Positions 52,175-62,102 of a stretch of 64,000 bases of DNA are shown one piece after another (position 1 is the stretch's first letter; every line of letters begins with the position of its first letter). The notes beneath the pieces were generated by a model that did not search any database, was not told where the DNA came from, and saw nothing but the letters and a program-made list of their open reading frames with translations. This DNA comes from Macrolepiota albuminosa (taxonomy: Eukaryota; Basidiomycota; Agaricomycetes; Agaricales; Agaricaceae). The DNA is taken from the NCBI GenBank assembly GCA_027475525.1, contig JAMWFC010000051.1, positions 3,394,616 through 3,458,615 of the forward strand, in the 5' to 3' direction. Position numbers and translations under genes: made by a program.

Positions 52175-54572
52175 TCACTCACTATCATCCTCCATCGGCA
52201 ACGAGTCGTCGGAGACCGGCAAAGAAGAGTCGCGTAGAGGTAGGAGGTCGCCAGGCAAAATGTTGTTGGCGGTCTGCCAATCCATGGCGGCTTGGCAATC
52301 CGCCTGGTAGTCTCGAAGAACGCTAAGGCTACGACCAAGATTGGAGTAGCGCAACCTTAGGGCCATTAGCTGACCCCGGACACGTTCCCGCTCCCAACCC
52401 ATTGCTGCCTCCATCGTTGCCGCCCTACTTGAGAACCTCTCCAGCATCTCCTGCGGGTTAAGTGCCACCACCGGGTACACGAGGTCTTGTCCCAGCCAGT
52501 GGAACGCGTTGCCTGTAACCGTTGGCTGCGGCTGAGGGGTCCAGGCAGGATTAATCCTGGCGACCACGGGACGCCTGGGCTCCAACCCGGCAACGTCCTC
52601 GGGGTCAGAGACGTCCCAGGGGGCAACGTTACCGTAGGGAGGCAGCCAGCGCCACTCTGGCTCCTCCCTGGCAACTTCTGCCGCTCCCTCACCTTCTCCC
52701 ACTACTGCCTCCTTGGCGGGGGCCTCCTCCTCGTCGCCTTCGTGCTGGGTCGCCAAGGTCTCGTCTGGCTCCCCCTCCGCGTCCTCGTCACCCGCCATTG
52801 CCGGGGGGCTTCCTTCTCCCCTTGTTGTCGCCACTGCCGGTTCCGCCTCTTGGGGCTCTTCCCTTGGCGGCGGGTCCATTACCGCGTCGTCTTCGTCGGC
52901 GGTTGGCAGAGAAGCCCCTCTCAGGTGGATTGGGGAGAGCAACTTGCTGGGCCCGGCTTCGGTGTCCCTTGGCGGTAGGCGACTAGCGGCAAGCGCTTTC
53001 TCCAGATCCTCCATCTCCACGTCCTCGGGGGTAGGGGGGGGAGACTCCACTACGCGCGCGCGCTTAGCCTTGCCCTTCCCTTTGGCGGGCGAGGAGACTT
53101 GTCGTTTCGAAGGGACCGTAGTCCCTTGGCGCTCTCCGGCGCCACGGTTACCGACTGTTGCGGATTCGTCCCCTTGACGCGTCGGCAGCGCCAGGGAACT
53201 CTTGCTGATTGTGGCCGCGTCGCCAGCGGCCTGCTTCTTCCTCTCCTCCTCAACGAACTCCCGCGCTCTCTTGACCAAGACGGCACGCTTAAAGGTCCGC
53301 TCCACTACCGCGTCGGGAGCCCCACCGCGTTCACGACTCTTGGCGCCGTCCAAAGTGCAAGCTCGTTTTAGCGTCCCGCACCGGTAACAGGGCTGGCCAC
53401 CGGTGGGGTACCAACACCCCTCTGGGTCGTTGTCGGCCCAGCACTTGTCGCACTACAGAAGTGTTAACAGACGCGGTAAGAAGAGCTACAACACTTACCG
53501 CTCCTTGGGAGTCCTTGAACTCCCGTCTTGCCGCCGGACTTGCCGTCTTCTTGTCCTTCATCTCCGGCAAGACCACCCCCGCCTCCATTCCTCCATCCAA
53601 AACCGCCTCATCTCGTCGTGCCACCAACAAACCCTTCAGCTCTGCGTCGCTAAAGGAAGTTTGCGTTGGCGCCTGTCAAATGGTTGGTTAGCAAGGAAAG
53701 TACCTTGGCGCAACGAACTTACCGTGTAACGAGGGGCGGCAGCCTTACGAGACTGAGAGTGGGATAAGCAGAAGTCGCCAGCGGTAAGAACCCTCAAACT
53801 TACCTTCTTTTTCAAAGTCTTGCCAGGCTTGACCGGAGAGCCCGATTTGCTTGCCGGCAGTGCTGGGCTCTGGGCACTACCGGCGCGGGAATCCTTCATA
53901 TCAGGCATCTGCCTCCTGGCAACTGGCGACTTCTCGCTAGCAACCAGGGAATCGCCAGCGACCTCTCGCTCCTCCAACGCCTTGGTTCTCTCCTTGGCGT
54001 CACGGGAGGCCTCTTCTAGCACGCTCTCGCGAATTGCCGCCATCTCGGCATCCACCTGCAAATTGGCAAGAGGCGCTAACACCTCTTGTTTGCTATGGGG
54101 AGACAGATCAGACCACAGCTAAGTTAGAGATCAAAAATCAGAGATACTTACTCAGGCACGGGAGCGCTTACCGTCATTGGCAAGGCGCCAGAGAGGATGT
54201 CCTCCAATTCGTCCTCAATGGTCGGGACAGGAGGAGGCGCCTAGGGACTAATCAGCTAGCAACACGGCAAGGACTAAAACCACTTACAAAACGAGAAAAT
54301 GGCGCTAACCAGTCGGCGCCACGATTGTCGACGTACCGCGCCCGGCACCACTCCCGCACTTCAATTTCTCTGTCCCAGCCGACGCCAAGGACGCGAACTT
54401 CGTACCAGCGCTCCAACAACTTCATCACGGCAACGACCAAGTTTGGAGGCGCCTCCGCGCCCACACCCTCGATGCGCCTAATGAAGTTGTTGGCCTTGTC
54501 AATATAGGCGGAGGCGGCGTCTTGAGCCTCGCGAGATGGGACGGGGGGCGGAGTTGGAATTCGGAAAGACAT
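52175..54572 (-). CDS. A6 antisense gene: six-exon Zn-cluster-like protein (716 aa)
   Basis: Minus-strand exons: 54572-54288 (95 codons), 54240-54172 (23), 54118-53804 (105), 53752-53723 (10), 53672-53499 (58) and 53452-52175 (425 plus stop). Introns are 47, 53, 51, 50 and 46 nt, all phase 0, with GTAAG donors. Domains: N-terminal helical module with REWCRARY; charged coiled-coil-like exon 3; FSDAELKGLLVARRDE in exon 5; a six-cysteine cluster at residues 292-323 (CX2CX8CX8CX2CX6C) opening exon 6; a basic KGKGKAKRAR stretch; a long acidic region; WRWLPPYGNVAPWDVSD; GNAFHWLGQDLVYPV; a C-terminal coiled-coil-like region. The cluster resembles fungal Zn2Cys6 domains but with eight residues in the first loop. 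Introns antisense to the genomic RNA argue for its own transcription. Function unknown. Confidence 0.85.
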
Positions 54573-54639
54573 ATTTTTTTAATAGAGCGCCAGGTAAAGA
54601 TGTGGAAGAGAGACGAAGTCCAAACTCATGCGCCAGGAC

Positions 54640-54646
54640 TATAAAC
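54640..54646 (-). promoter_or_regulatory. TATA-like element of the A6 antisense gene
   Basis: On the minus strand GTTTATAGTCC, 68-74 nt before the antisense ATG. The same sequence is kept at the same place in A2 and A0. Confidence 0.4.
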
Positions 54647-54729
54647 CAAATCTCAAGAACGCACGGGCCACTTGTCACAAAAACGGTAACGGTAGCCTTA
54701 TTTGGTGACTGAGGACAGTCAATTTTTCA

Positions 54730-54741
54730 GTTGGGGGGAGA
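54730..54741 (+). other. Polypurine tract of A6
   Basis: GTTGGGGGGAGA immediately before the 3' LTR, identical in A2 and B. Confidence 0.75.
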
Positions 54742-55688
54742 TGATAGGACCCTATACAGGTTAGGCGCATCAACGGCAGGCTCGGCACCGGCTCCGGAAA
54801 CCTTGCCGCACTCGTTCCGAACTTAGCGCACGCGTTCTACCCATTTTAAGCCATTTCCGACGGCCACGCACGGCAAGAAGCAGATCCGATCAATGATAGC
54901 GCCGACGGCAGCAGGAATGACAACTGACAGATGGCATCAGTCACTGACAACAGCGCTTAGCGAGAAGCTTGATGATCTATCAAAAACTGACGGACAGCTT
55001 GGCGTTTGACCTTGGCGTCTGACATCGCTTAGCGCCTCGATTTGGCGCCTGACACCGCTTAGGTGCTCTGACGGACAGAAGGGTGATGGAGTGATGGTTT
55101 AGCTTCGCGATCTGTCGCCTGGCGTCGCTAAGGCTCTTGAATGGGCGGTAGGGATCTGAAACCGTTGGAGCTACCCCTTTGAAATTTTCCAGTTTACCGC
55201 ACTCTGGCGTCATTAGCCACTGGCGACGGCGAACTCATTGTAGTATAAAAGTACTTACCGACTTGTACATAGGACAAGAAACAAATAGACCAGAGTTTCC
55301 CCCTTTACTTCAGTCTCCCTTACGCTCAAGAGCTCATTTACGCTACGGTCGGCAACGTCAAACTCATCGGCAGTTGCAGACGTTCGCCAATACTCGACAT
55401 ACTCGCGCCTTGCAACTACGGCAGGCATTATCGACGCTTAGATTTCGCTAAGCATATCGTGCTCTTGCCGCTCACATTGCCGTGTTCACTTACCGCATTT
55501 TCCTTAGGCGCTTTACCTTAGCGCTTGACACTTGCCGACCCTGTTACCGACTTTTACCCTTTTTCACAGACGCGTTCTCTGGGACCTGCCCGGGACTCCT
55601 CATATTACTTTTAGCGCGCCCAACGCACACTCTTGGTACGGTAACACTTTTGTTACATTTGTTACTGACCAAACTTTGGGCGTCATCA
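54742..55688 (+). repeat. A6 3' LTR
   Basis: 947 bp, same length as the 5' LTR, with TATAAAAG at 55244-55251. It is followed by GCGG (55689-55692), the target duplication. Confidence 0.93.
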
Positions 55689-56035
55689 GCGGCATGTGCT
55701 AAACTTGTTGTTCCATGGCGACTGTGGTGCTGAGTTCAGTTAGTGGATGTGGGGAAGGAGTTCTAGAGATTGGCGACAGGGTAAGAGAAATGGCGAGTTG
55801 TGAAAGAGGTGTTAGAGGAGTAATGGGGGTAACAGGTTGCGGTATGGCAAGCGGCAATGCTAAGAGGTCGTCAGCACTAAAATCAAGAGAACATGGGAAG
55901 AGATCAGGAAATTTGTCTACAGTGGCGTTCTGTAGTTCCTGCACGAAAGAGAGACCCGGTAAGGCACCAGGTGGTTGTGGAGTTGATGGGTGGGAAGGAG
56001 CTATGCCTTTTGCCGACTGCTCTAGCAGACGGCGC
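55689..56035 (-). pseudogene. gag-pro: A0 gag start and leader
   Basis: On the minus strand the gag ATG is at 55716 (MEQQV, then TAG where the family has CAA, then HMPP) and the open no-ATG extension lies upstream of it. The leader is joined abruptly at about 56035 to mid-LTR sequence, so the primer site and the 3' half of the A0 5' LTR are deleted. Confidence 0.83.
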
Positions 56036-56533
56036 TTTTATACTACAAGGAGTTCACCCTCACCAGTGACTAATAATGCCAAAGTGCGGTAAACTAGAAA
56101 ATTTTATAGGGGTAGCTCCAATGGTTTCAGATCCCTACCATCCATTCAAGACCCTTAGCGGCGCCAGGCGGCAGATCGCAATGCTAAACCATCAATCCAT
56201 CACCCTTCTGTCTGTCAAAATACCTAAGCAATGGCAGGCGCCAGATTGAGGCGCTAAGCGGTGTCAGATGCCAAGGTCAAACGCCAAGCTGTCTGTCAGT
56301 TTTTGATAGATCATCAGTCTTCTTTCCAAGTGCTGTCATCAGTGACTGATGCCATCTGTCAGTTGTCATTCTTGCTGCCGTCAGTGCTATCATTGATCGG
56401 ATCTGCTTTTTGCTGTATGCGGCTGTCAAATATTGCCAAAATTGGTTAATTAGCGTGCATTAAGGTATCCTGAGCTGGTGCCACATTGCTGTAGCCTGCT
56501 GTTGATGCGCTAATCCTGTATGGGGTCCTATCA
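56036..56533 (-). repeat. A0 5' LTR, U3 part (minus orientation)
   Basis: On the minus strand it starts TGATAGGACCCCATACAGG at 56533 and matches the first half of the family-A LTR to the TATA region. About 450 nt of the LTR plus the primer site are missing next to the leader. It is followed at 56534-56537 by the GTGG target duplication of A0. Confidence 0.87.
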
Positions 56534-58368
56534 GTGGTTTTTCTAGCTTCTGCTATTAATGATCCTTTACACCAGGACTCATCCGAGTGTGAATGCAGCG
56601 ACTGCATGAGAATAGAAAGAGAATCAGGGTGCTCACATCCAAATTTGTGTTTCAAGAGAGCGGGCACCATGCTCGATACCCTCCCAGAAAAATGGGATCC
56701 TAGGAGAAGTCCCAACGAGGACCAACCAGATGTGGAGGAAGGGGGGGAAGCTCCAGAGGAGGCCCCTAAAGTCTCTGTTTTCAACCCCAACACCATGACC
56801 AAGAGCTACATAGCTGATGCGTTTAGAATTTTCATGTCAGGACCAAAGTGTAATAACCTATACCCACATACCCAAATGGGTTACATGAATGAACAGATGT
56901 GAGCCTCTATCAGCGGAAAGTACTGGTCAGAAATAGAGGGGAACTCCCAAGAAGATGATTTTGTATCTAATTTTGTAGGTGTCGGGATGGCTCTGTCAGG
57001 AAGAGAAGACATAAGTGAGAGTGCAAAGTGGTTCAACATAGGCCACAACACAAAGGTATCAGCGTCCCTGATAGCGATAATCCTGACCTCAATTAAATGC
57101 AGCATAAATACGCCCCTAACAATTTACATAAGATCCGGTATGGTTCTGGATTTGCTAACAAAAGATATGGAAAAAATGGAAGACGAAGGGTTCTATGGCA
57201 TCCAAGATGCAGGGCTCCTGCGAACATTAGTTGGGCAGCTGAGGATGCACAGGGCCAGTATTGCTCTCTACAACTTAACAGACGAGCTCATCTTCCAACA
57301 AGAGACCTTAGCAAGATCCCTGGCTACAAATGCCCTGACCAGAGATAGGATCATGACCCTCCCCCCCATCCCAGAGGAACTCCACCTGACCGGAGCGCGC
57401 CTATCCAGCATGACACAAGCACTTGCATATAAAACAATCAAAAGCATGACTGAGTGTCCGGAGAGACCTAGGACCCAGAAAATGTTGAAAGACATAATGC
57501 AGCACATTAAAAACTCAGAAGGGAGAATGGTGGAAGGAAAGACCATCTGGAAAGGGATCAGGAACAAAGACTTCTCTAAAAAAGTGAAGATTTTTTTATG
57601 GAAACTGACGCACGATGCGTATAAAGTGGGCCAGTACTGGGACAGGCCTACAATGAACCAGGAACTTAAGAGTCGAGCATTTTGCAAACACAACAATAAC
57701 ATTGACTCAATGGACTATATCTTGACTAAGTGCGTGAGCCCAGAGCAGGACATAGTGTGGAACCTGGCGAGCAATATGTGGAAAAGAAAATCAGGAGAAC
57801 CTCTAGGACCCCAGACCCCCACGACTATCATTGGCAGTACGGTTCGGAAAGTAGAGTCTACAGACAAGGTTAAAGTGGCAGGTCTAACCAGACTACTAAG
57901 GATTCTGATAGTTGAATCAGCCTACCTGATTTGAGTAATGAGATGTGAAAGGGTAATAAGCAAAGACGACTCACCACTTGACCCAAGAGAGGTCTCTGGG
58001 AGGTGGCTCAAACAAATAAGTAACAGAGCGGCTCTTGATAGAAAAACTGTTGTCCCAAAGTCCCCGAAGAAAGCTCAGATCGAAGCCACCATAAAAGAGA
58101 CATGGACAGAGACTGGGCTTGGGAATGAATCCTCATACATCCAAGAGGATGGACAGAGTGGGGTTTTAGTGAGTAGTGGGCTCAGCGATGCAGGAGTGGG
58201 TTAAACCATAATGCTGGGCTCGTAGTCCCACACATGTGTGTAAGTGGCATTTCCTCATGGAACATATAAGCTGACCATAAATGGAACTTGGTTGAAAACC
58301 CAGGTATTCAGCGCAGCAGGTGGGAGGAGGACGACTATGGCGTTGTTGTCCCACTGTGAACGCTACTC

Positions 58369-58369
<1 letters not shown>
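56534..58369 (+). pseudogene. LINE right fragment: RNase H-like and zinc-binding C-terminus
   Basis: The frame that ends at 799 resumes here (VVFLASAINDPLHQDSSECE). It has stops at about 56900 and 57932 but is otherwise open to 58204. The middle (SYIADAFRIFMSG through VGVGMALSGRED) sits where basidiomycete LINEs have RNase H, but the usual acidic catalytic residues are not obvious (IRSGMVLDLL where a DS motif is expected). The segment KVKIFLWKLTHDAYKVGQYW with later Cys/His residues resembles the zf-RVT-like region of such LINEs. A 3' UTR of about 165 nt leads to the poly-A tail. Confidence 0.78.

Positions 58370-58401
<32 letters not shown>
58370..58401 (+). other. Poly-A tail of the LINE
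   Basis: 32 consecutive A at the 3' end of the LINE, as expected for target-primed reverse transcription. Host sequence begins at 58402. Confidence 0.8.
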
Positions 58402-58403
<2 letters not shown>

Positions 58404-59015
58404 CATTGAGTGAAGAGGCCTGAGTAGTTGGGAGCCCAAGTGGTTGAGAGGTGAAGAAGTGTGACGGTATGAAGGTAGGGGTTCGACAGTACGTAGAGAG
58501 GTACAAAAGAGGTTGGAAGGTAAATCATAAATCTCGAGAGGTAAATCGGAAATCTCGGGAGGTAAATCGTTTTGGGAAATAGAAGCACGACCGTCCAACC
58601 TCCAGTCATTTTAGGGGGGTTTCTGTCAACACAAATAACCCCCCGAAGATGCCATCAAGAAGCACGAAGTGTGCTGCCTTAGGTGGACTATAGGACTGAC
58701 TACAGTCTGTGATTAATATTGTATAGGATCGGATTTCAACAGGCTAATCTATGCTTGTGGTGCACAAGGGATAATGGACCAGCTGTGGATACCAATGATG
58801 ATGTCGAGGCGGGGACAAGTGCATCTAGTGTCCATATATGGTCACTAAGTAGGCTTCCGTACAGTGCGTGTATTCGGGGGTAAGGACGTTTTGATCACAG
58901 GTGCTTCCATATGATGACACATTTTTGTGCATGACGACTCTTGCACAGCCAATAACAAAGTTCCACTTTCAGTCTAATTCAACATAAAAGCCTTAGAGGA
59001 CAACTGGATAAGCTC
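58402..59015. other. Intergenic region with a short 21-bp repeat
   Basis: No gene seen. At 58519-58568 the unit GGTAAATC-N2-AAATCTCG occurs with period 21 (starts 58519, 58540, 58561). The right part should contain the promoter of the acetyltransferase gene. Confidence 0.6.
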
Positions 59016-60042
59016 ATGTCGTACACCATACGCAAAATCAACAATCCCACTCGTAATTATTGACTATACGTCCACATGAGAATTCACGTTGACAATCTTG
59101 TTACGTTTGCACATCTACAGATGAACAGATCGAGGAGCTAAGGGCGGTATTTGACGCTGCGTTTGCCACAGGTATGTCACTCACAACCACCGATCGTTTA
59201 GGACTCCATATTTTTCGCCTTTTCCCTCAGAACACGCCTTCAAATGTATCGTCGGGCCTGATCACTTCGATAAACTCCTCCAGATCCTGAATCGCTCGCA
59301 GATCGTGGCTGGGGCGTTGGGTGGAGATATTTTTGTTGCCGAAGATAATAATAATAAGAAGATTGTCGGGGGCATCATCTGGTACGACGGTGATCGAGGA
59401 CAATACGACAGGTATAGTTAATTGTCTTTGCATTTACTCATATGTTCTGATACGGTGCCACCTGGCCACACCTAGCGAAGACCAGCGCAAGCAGGCATTG
59501 ATACCACTGATGGAGAGTTTTCCCAGAGACGTGAAGGAATGGTATCTGAATGTGCGAGTTTATTTTACTAGCTCACAAACTAATTGCGGCCTGGACTGAT
59601 GTCGAATATCCCGCAAGTGCGCTCCTAAAATGGAAAGGTTCAAAAAAGCGACCTTTGGGGACCTTGAGAAGACGGATCGGTACCTTCAGCGAGTTGGCGT
59701 TCATCCTTCCTGGCAAGGAAGGGGAGTAGGAACTGCATTGATTGAGTATGGTCGAGAAAAGGTAGGAATAGGACGAGACTTTGATAGACTCCGACTGACA
59801 TCGTTCCTTTGGGATGCAGACAGATGGACACAGTATCGCGTTACAGGCCGTGGAACCATCAAATGTGAGTCTGGTCTGCAGCACAAGGGCTTAATTACGT
59901 TTGTTGAGTTCGTCACACGTAGGTTGGCTATTATGAGTATATAGGCTTCAAGAACAAGGGTCACATTGACGTTGAAGCACTGCATGGAAACTTCACTGTC
60001 ACAGGACTTCTTTGGCAGCCTATAGATGCATCCGCTGCATGA
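59016..60042 (+). CDS. GNAT-family N-acetyltransferase (7 exons, 217 aa)
   Basis: Exons: 59016-59052, 59121-59171, 59231-59411, 59476-59551, 59618-59761, 59820-59864 and 59923-60042. All introns are GT-AG, 58-68 nt, and the phases join into one frame. The start MSYTIRKINNPTHEQIEELR fits a small cytosolic or nuclear enzyme. The acetyl-CoA binding motif is RVGVHPSWQGRGVGTALIEY (Q-x-x-G-x-G), followed by IALQAVEPSNVGYYEYIGF, the usual GNAT strand/helix with N...YY...GF, and HGNFTVTGLLWQP at the end. The substrate cannot be read from sequence. Exons 5-7 are very secure; the short first exon is inferred from phase. Confidence 0.87.
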
Positions 60043-60322
60043 TAAATGCATCATTGTCACCTCTAGTCGTCACATTGTTATATCAAATTTCCGCTACTTT
60101 AGTGGGCTGGCCTGTCCGTTACGAGGGCGCGAGAGAGGGACAGGGTGTGCCACAGTCTTTGGATGTGGTGGCTGTGCAATCACAGAAATATCTTCACAAC
60201 AGCCACCTGCTATCCCTTTTTCACCGCCCTTCCGTGCTCGTTCTGTTTGTGAATTGATTTTCTTAACGTAATACTTCGTATTCAAGTGTTTCTTACTGTT
60301 TAAATCATGTTCATACTTACGG
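60043..60322. other. Intergenic region
   Basis: No convincing coding signal. It includes the 3' end of the acetyltransferase gene and an AT-rich stretch. Small frames on both strands here are not supported by codon pattern or introns. Confidence 0.5.
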
Positions 60323-61182
60323 TTGACCCTCACACGAAGGTATCACCAGACTTCAGAACAGATGAATATAGGTTCACCAGAGAAGCTTTTGCTCACAGGG
60401 GAGAAGGAATGTCAGATGAACAGGCAGCAGAACATTTATCTAATTAAGGTTAGAGCTCTCGAACATAGGAAAGCGGCCTGGGAAGCAGAGCAAGAAGAAA
60501 GAGAAGTGGAGGGGAGAGCAGACTGGGGCCACAGCAGAGATGACGCACCACGGCGTGTGACAGACAACGTCACTCTGCAATCTAGACATTCAAGGAATCA
60601 CTCCCCCAATAGCAAGGAGAAAGCCCCAAATTTAGTGGCAGGGATGCCTGTTTCCAATGTCATTTAATATTGGCCCATGTGTTTTGCTATAAAGAAACTG
60701 AGGGAGCACAAGTATATTGAACTTAAGTTATTTCATGCTGGAAGGTAGAGCAGAAGCAGCAAAAAATAAATCTGTCTCTTCAAGTGAAATCTTTACTCTG
60801 GCCAAGGAAGATGACTTACTTTCTCTGAAGCCAGTGATCAATTTCATAGGGTCAAAGGAGAAAGCAACACAGGACAAAGATCTAGCATGGGATCAGGTGT
60901 GTGTCGCATTTACCAACTTCTTTGAGCACATTGTCTAGGAAAGCTGGCCTGTAAATATGATAGATGCCCTTCTTCTGCTTAATCAATCATAACCTTTGCA
61001 ATGATGGATCCAACAGATTGAAGGTGCTTATTCTATACCAAGCAAGGGTGAGGAGAGAATGGCACCAGCAGGTAAAGAATCTTCTCAAAGCTGGAATTTT
61101 CCACATAGGCCTCATAGGCAACAAAGTCTTAAGGACTCTAAAGGATCAAGTTTATGATGCAAAGAGGAGTACCATCATATGA
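60323..61182 (+). pseudogene. Decayed open frames, probably a transposon-derived remnant
   Basis: Pieces in different frames: a charged segment (RALEHRKAAWEAEQEE, 60323-60667), then KLREHKYIE..., DDLLSLKPVINF with QDKDLAWDQ (60717-60938), then LILYQARVRREWHQQ and LIGNKVLRTLKDQVYDAKR (60964-61182). The order and motifs remind me of a recurrent hypothetical, mobile-element-associated protein of Agaricomycetes, but I cannot name the family with certainty. Stops and frame changes show it is not functional. Confidence 0.45.
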
Positions 61183-62102
61183 TACACAATTAAAACTTCT
61201 TACATTGAACTCCAGTTCCCCATGTGAATTAAGTTGAGATTTCATTGTCACTTGCCTGTGCTGACCCTGACCTTCTTCACACACATCTGAGATGTCCTTT
61301 TGTTAATGACTTAGAGAAGGAAAATCTTCAATAAAATGCCATTTTGTAAAAATATACAGTAAGTTTCTACAGGTGGTTGTAAGTAATATATATAACATGT
61401 AACAGGAATAATACACTCATTCTAAGTTATTTCAAAATAATATGAAAGACTAAGAGTGGCTGTATATATGTTTAGATTATCTAAATGAAAATAATTAAGG
61501 TTTGGACATGAACAAATACCAATTGTGAGCCACAGTAGTGGTGAAAAGAGAGGGATCTAGAAATGGTAACAGATAAGATTAAGTGGTTGATAATGCACCT
61601 GGTTTCCAGTGTCCTCAACCTTACCTTGGCTTATAGATATATGGGAGACATTGCAGAATCGAACAACAAACAACAATGTAAGAAATCCGATGGCTGGGAC
61701 TCGAGACTTGTAGGAGTTAAAGGAAGACCTACATAGGAGTCGTTGCATTGTCCTCTCAAATTCGCCAATCCACGAACATACGATATTCATCCCCATCATT
61801 TCGCACTTGCAGGCACAGTCAACGCGTTGCGTCAGTGTTGGTACACGTGAGGCTTCGAGGACTTGTATTTTCACCGCACCTTATCATTGACTTGCAAGAA
61901 TCCCACAGGTGTGGTCACTTGCCTTATCTCCATTCTACGATTCAGAACACATGGTCGGTAGATAAGTAATCCTGTGCCCCATCCTTCAAATCACGCTGCA
62001 TGGTGGAAACTTACCGTGTGGTGTACGTTCTAGAATAGGTCCCTGAGAGCTTGAAAAGAACAGCTTCTTTGACCACGGTTATCTTCCGAGCAGCGTTGTA
62101 TC
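61183..62102. other. AT-rich intergenic region upstream of the ATG22-like gene
   Basis: No gene seen. The left half is AT-rich with TATATA runs near 61390 and 61465. The right half is presumably promoter and 5' UTR of the next gene. A minus-strand frame at 61557-61874 is not supported by any recognisable feature. Confidence 0.55.

Larger units (their letters stand above)
44291..55688 (+). mobile_element. Element A6: near-intact family-A LTR retrotransposon
   Basis: LTRs at 44291-45237 and 54742-55688 (947 bp each) differ by about ten transitions and no transversion that I noticed. The target duplication is GCGG (44287-44290 and 55689-55692), inside the A0 gag start. Pol is one open frame of 1249 codons, gag-protease is intact apart from one 77-nt duplication, and the antisense gene is intact with six exons. 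It is the best reference copy of the family in this window and may be autonomous. Confidence 0.95.

Noticed and set aside
56986..57934. Host gene of 315 residues in the LINE right fragment
   Set aside because: The frame is continuous with LINE sequence on both sides, ends near a poly-A tail and contains the FLWKLTHDAYK block typical of LINE C-termini.
58519..58568. CRISPR-like spaced repeat (period 21)
   Set aside because: Only two full units plus a partial one, in a eukaryotic intergenic region; a short tandem repeat is sufficient.
61557..61874. 105-codon minus-strand frame upstream of the ATG22-like gene
   Set aside because: No domain, no intron pattern and AT-rich codons; it lies in the expected promoter region of a divergent gene.
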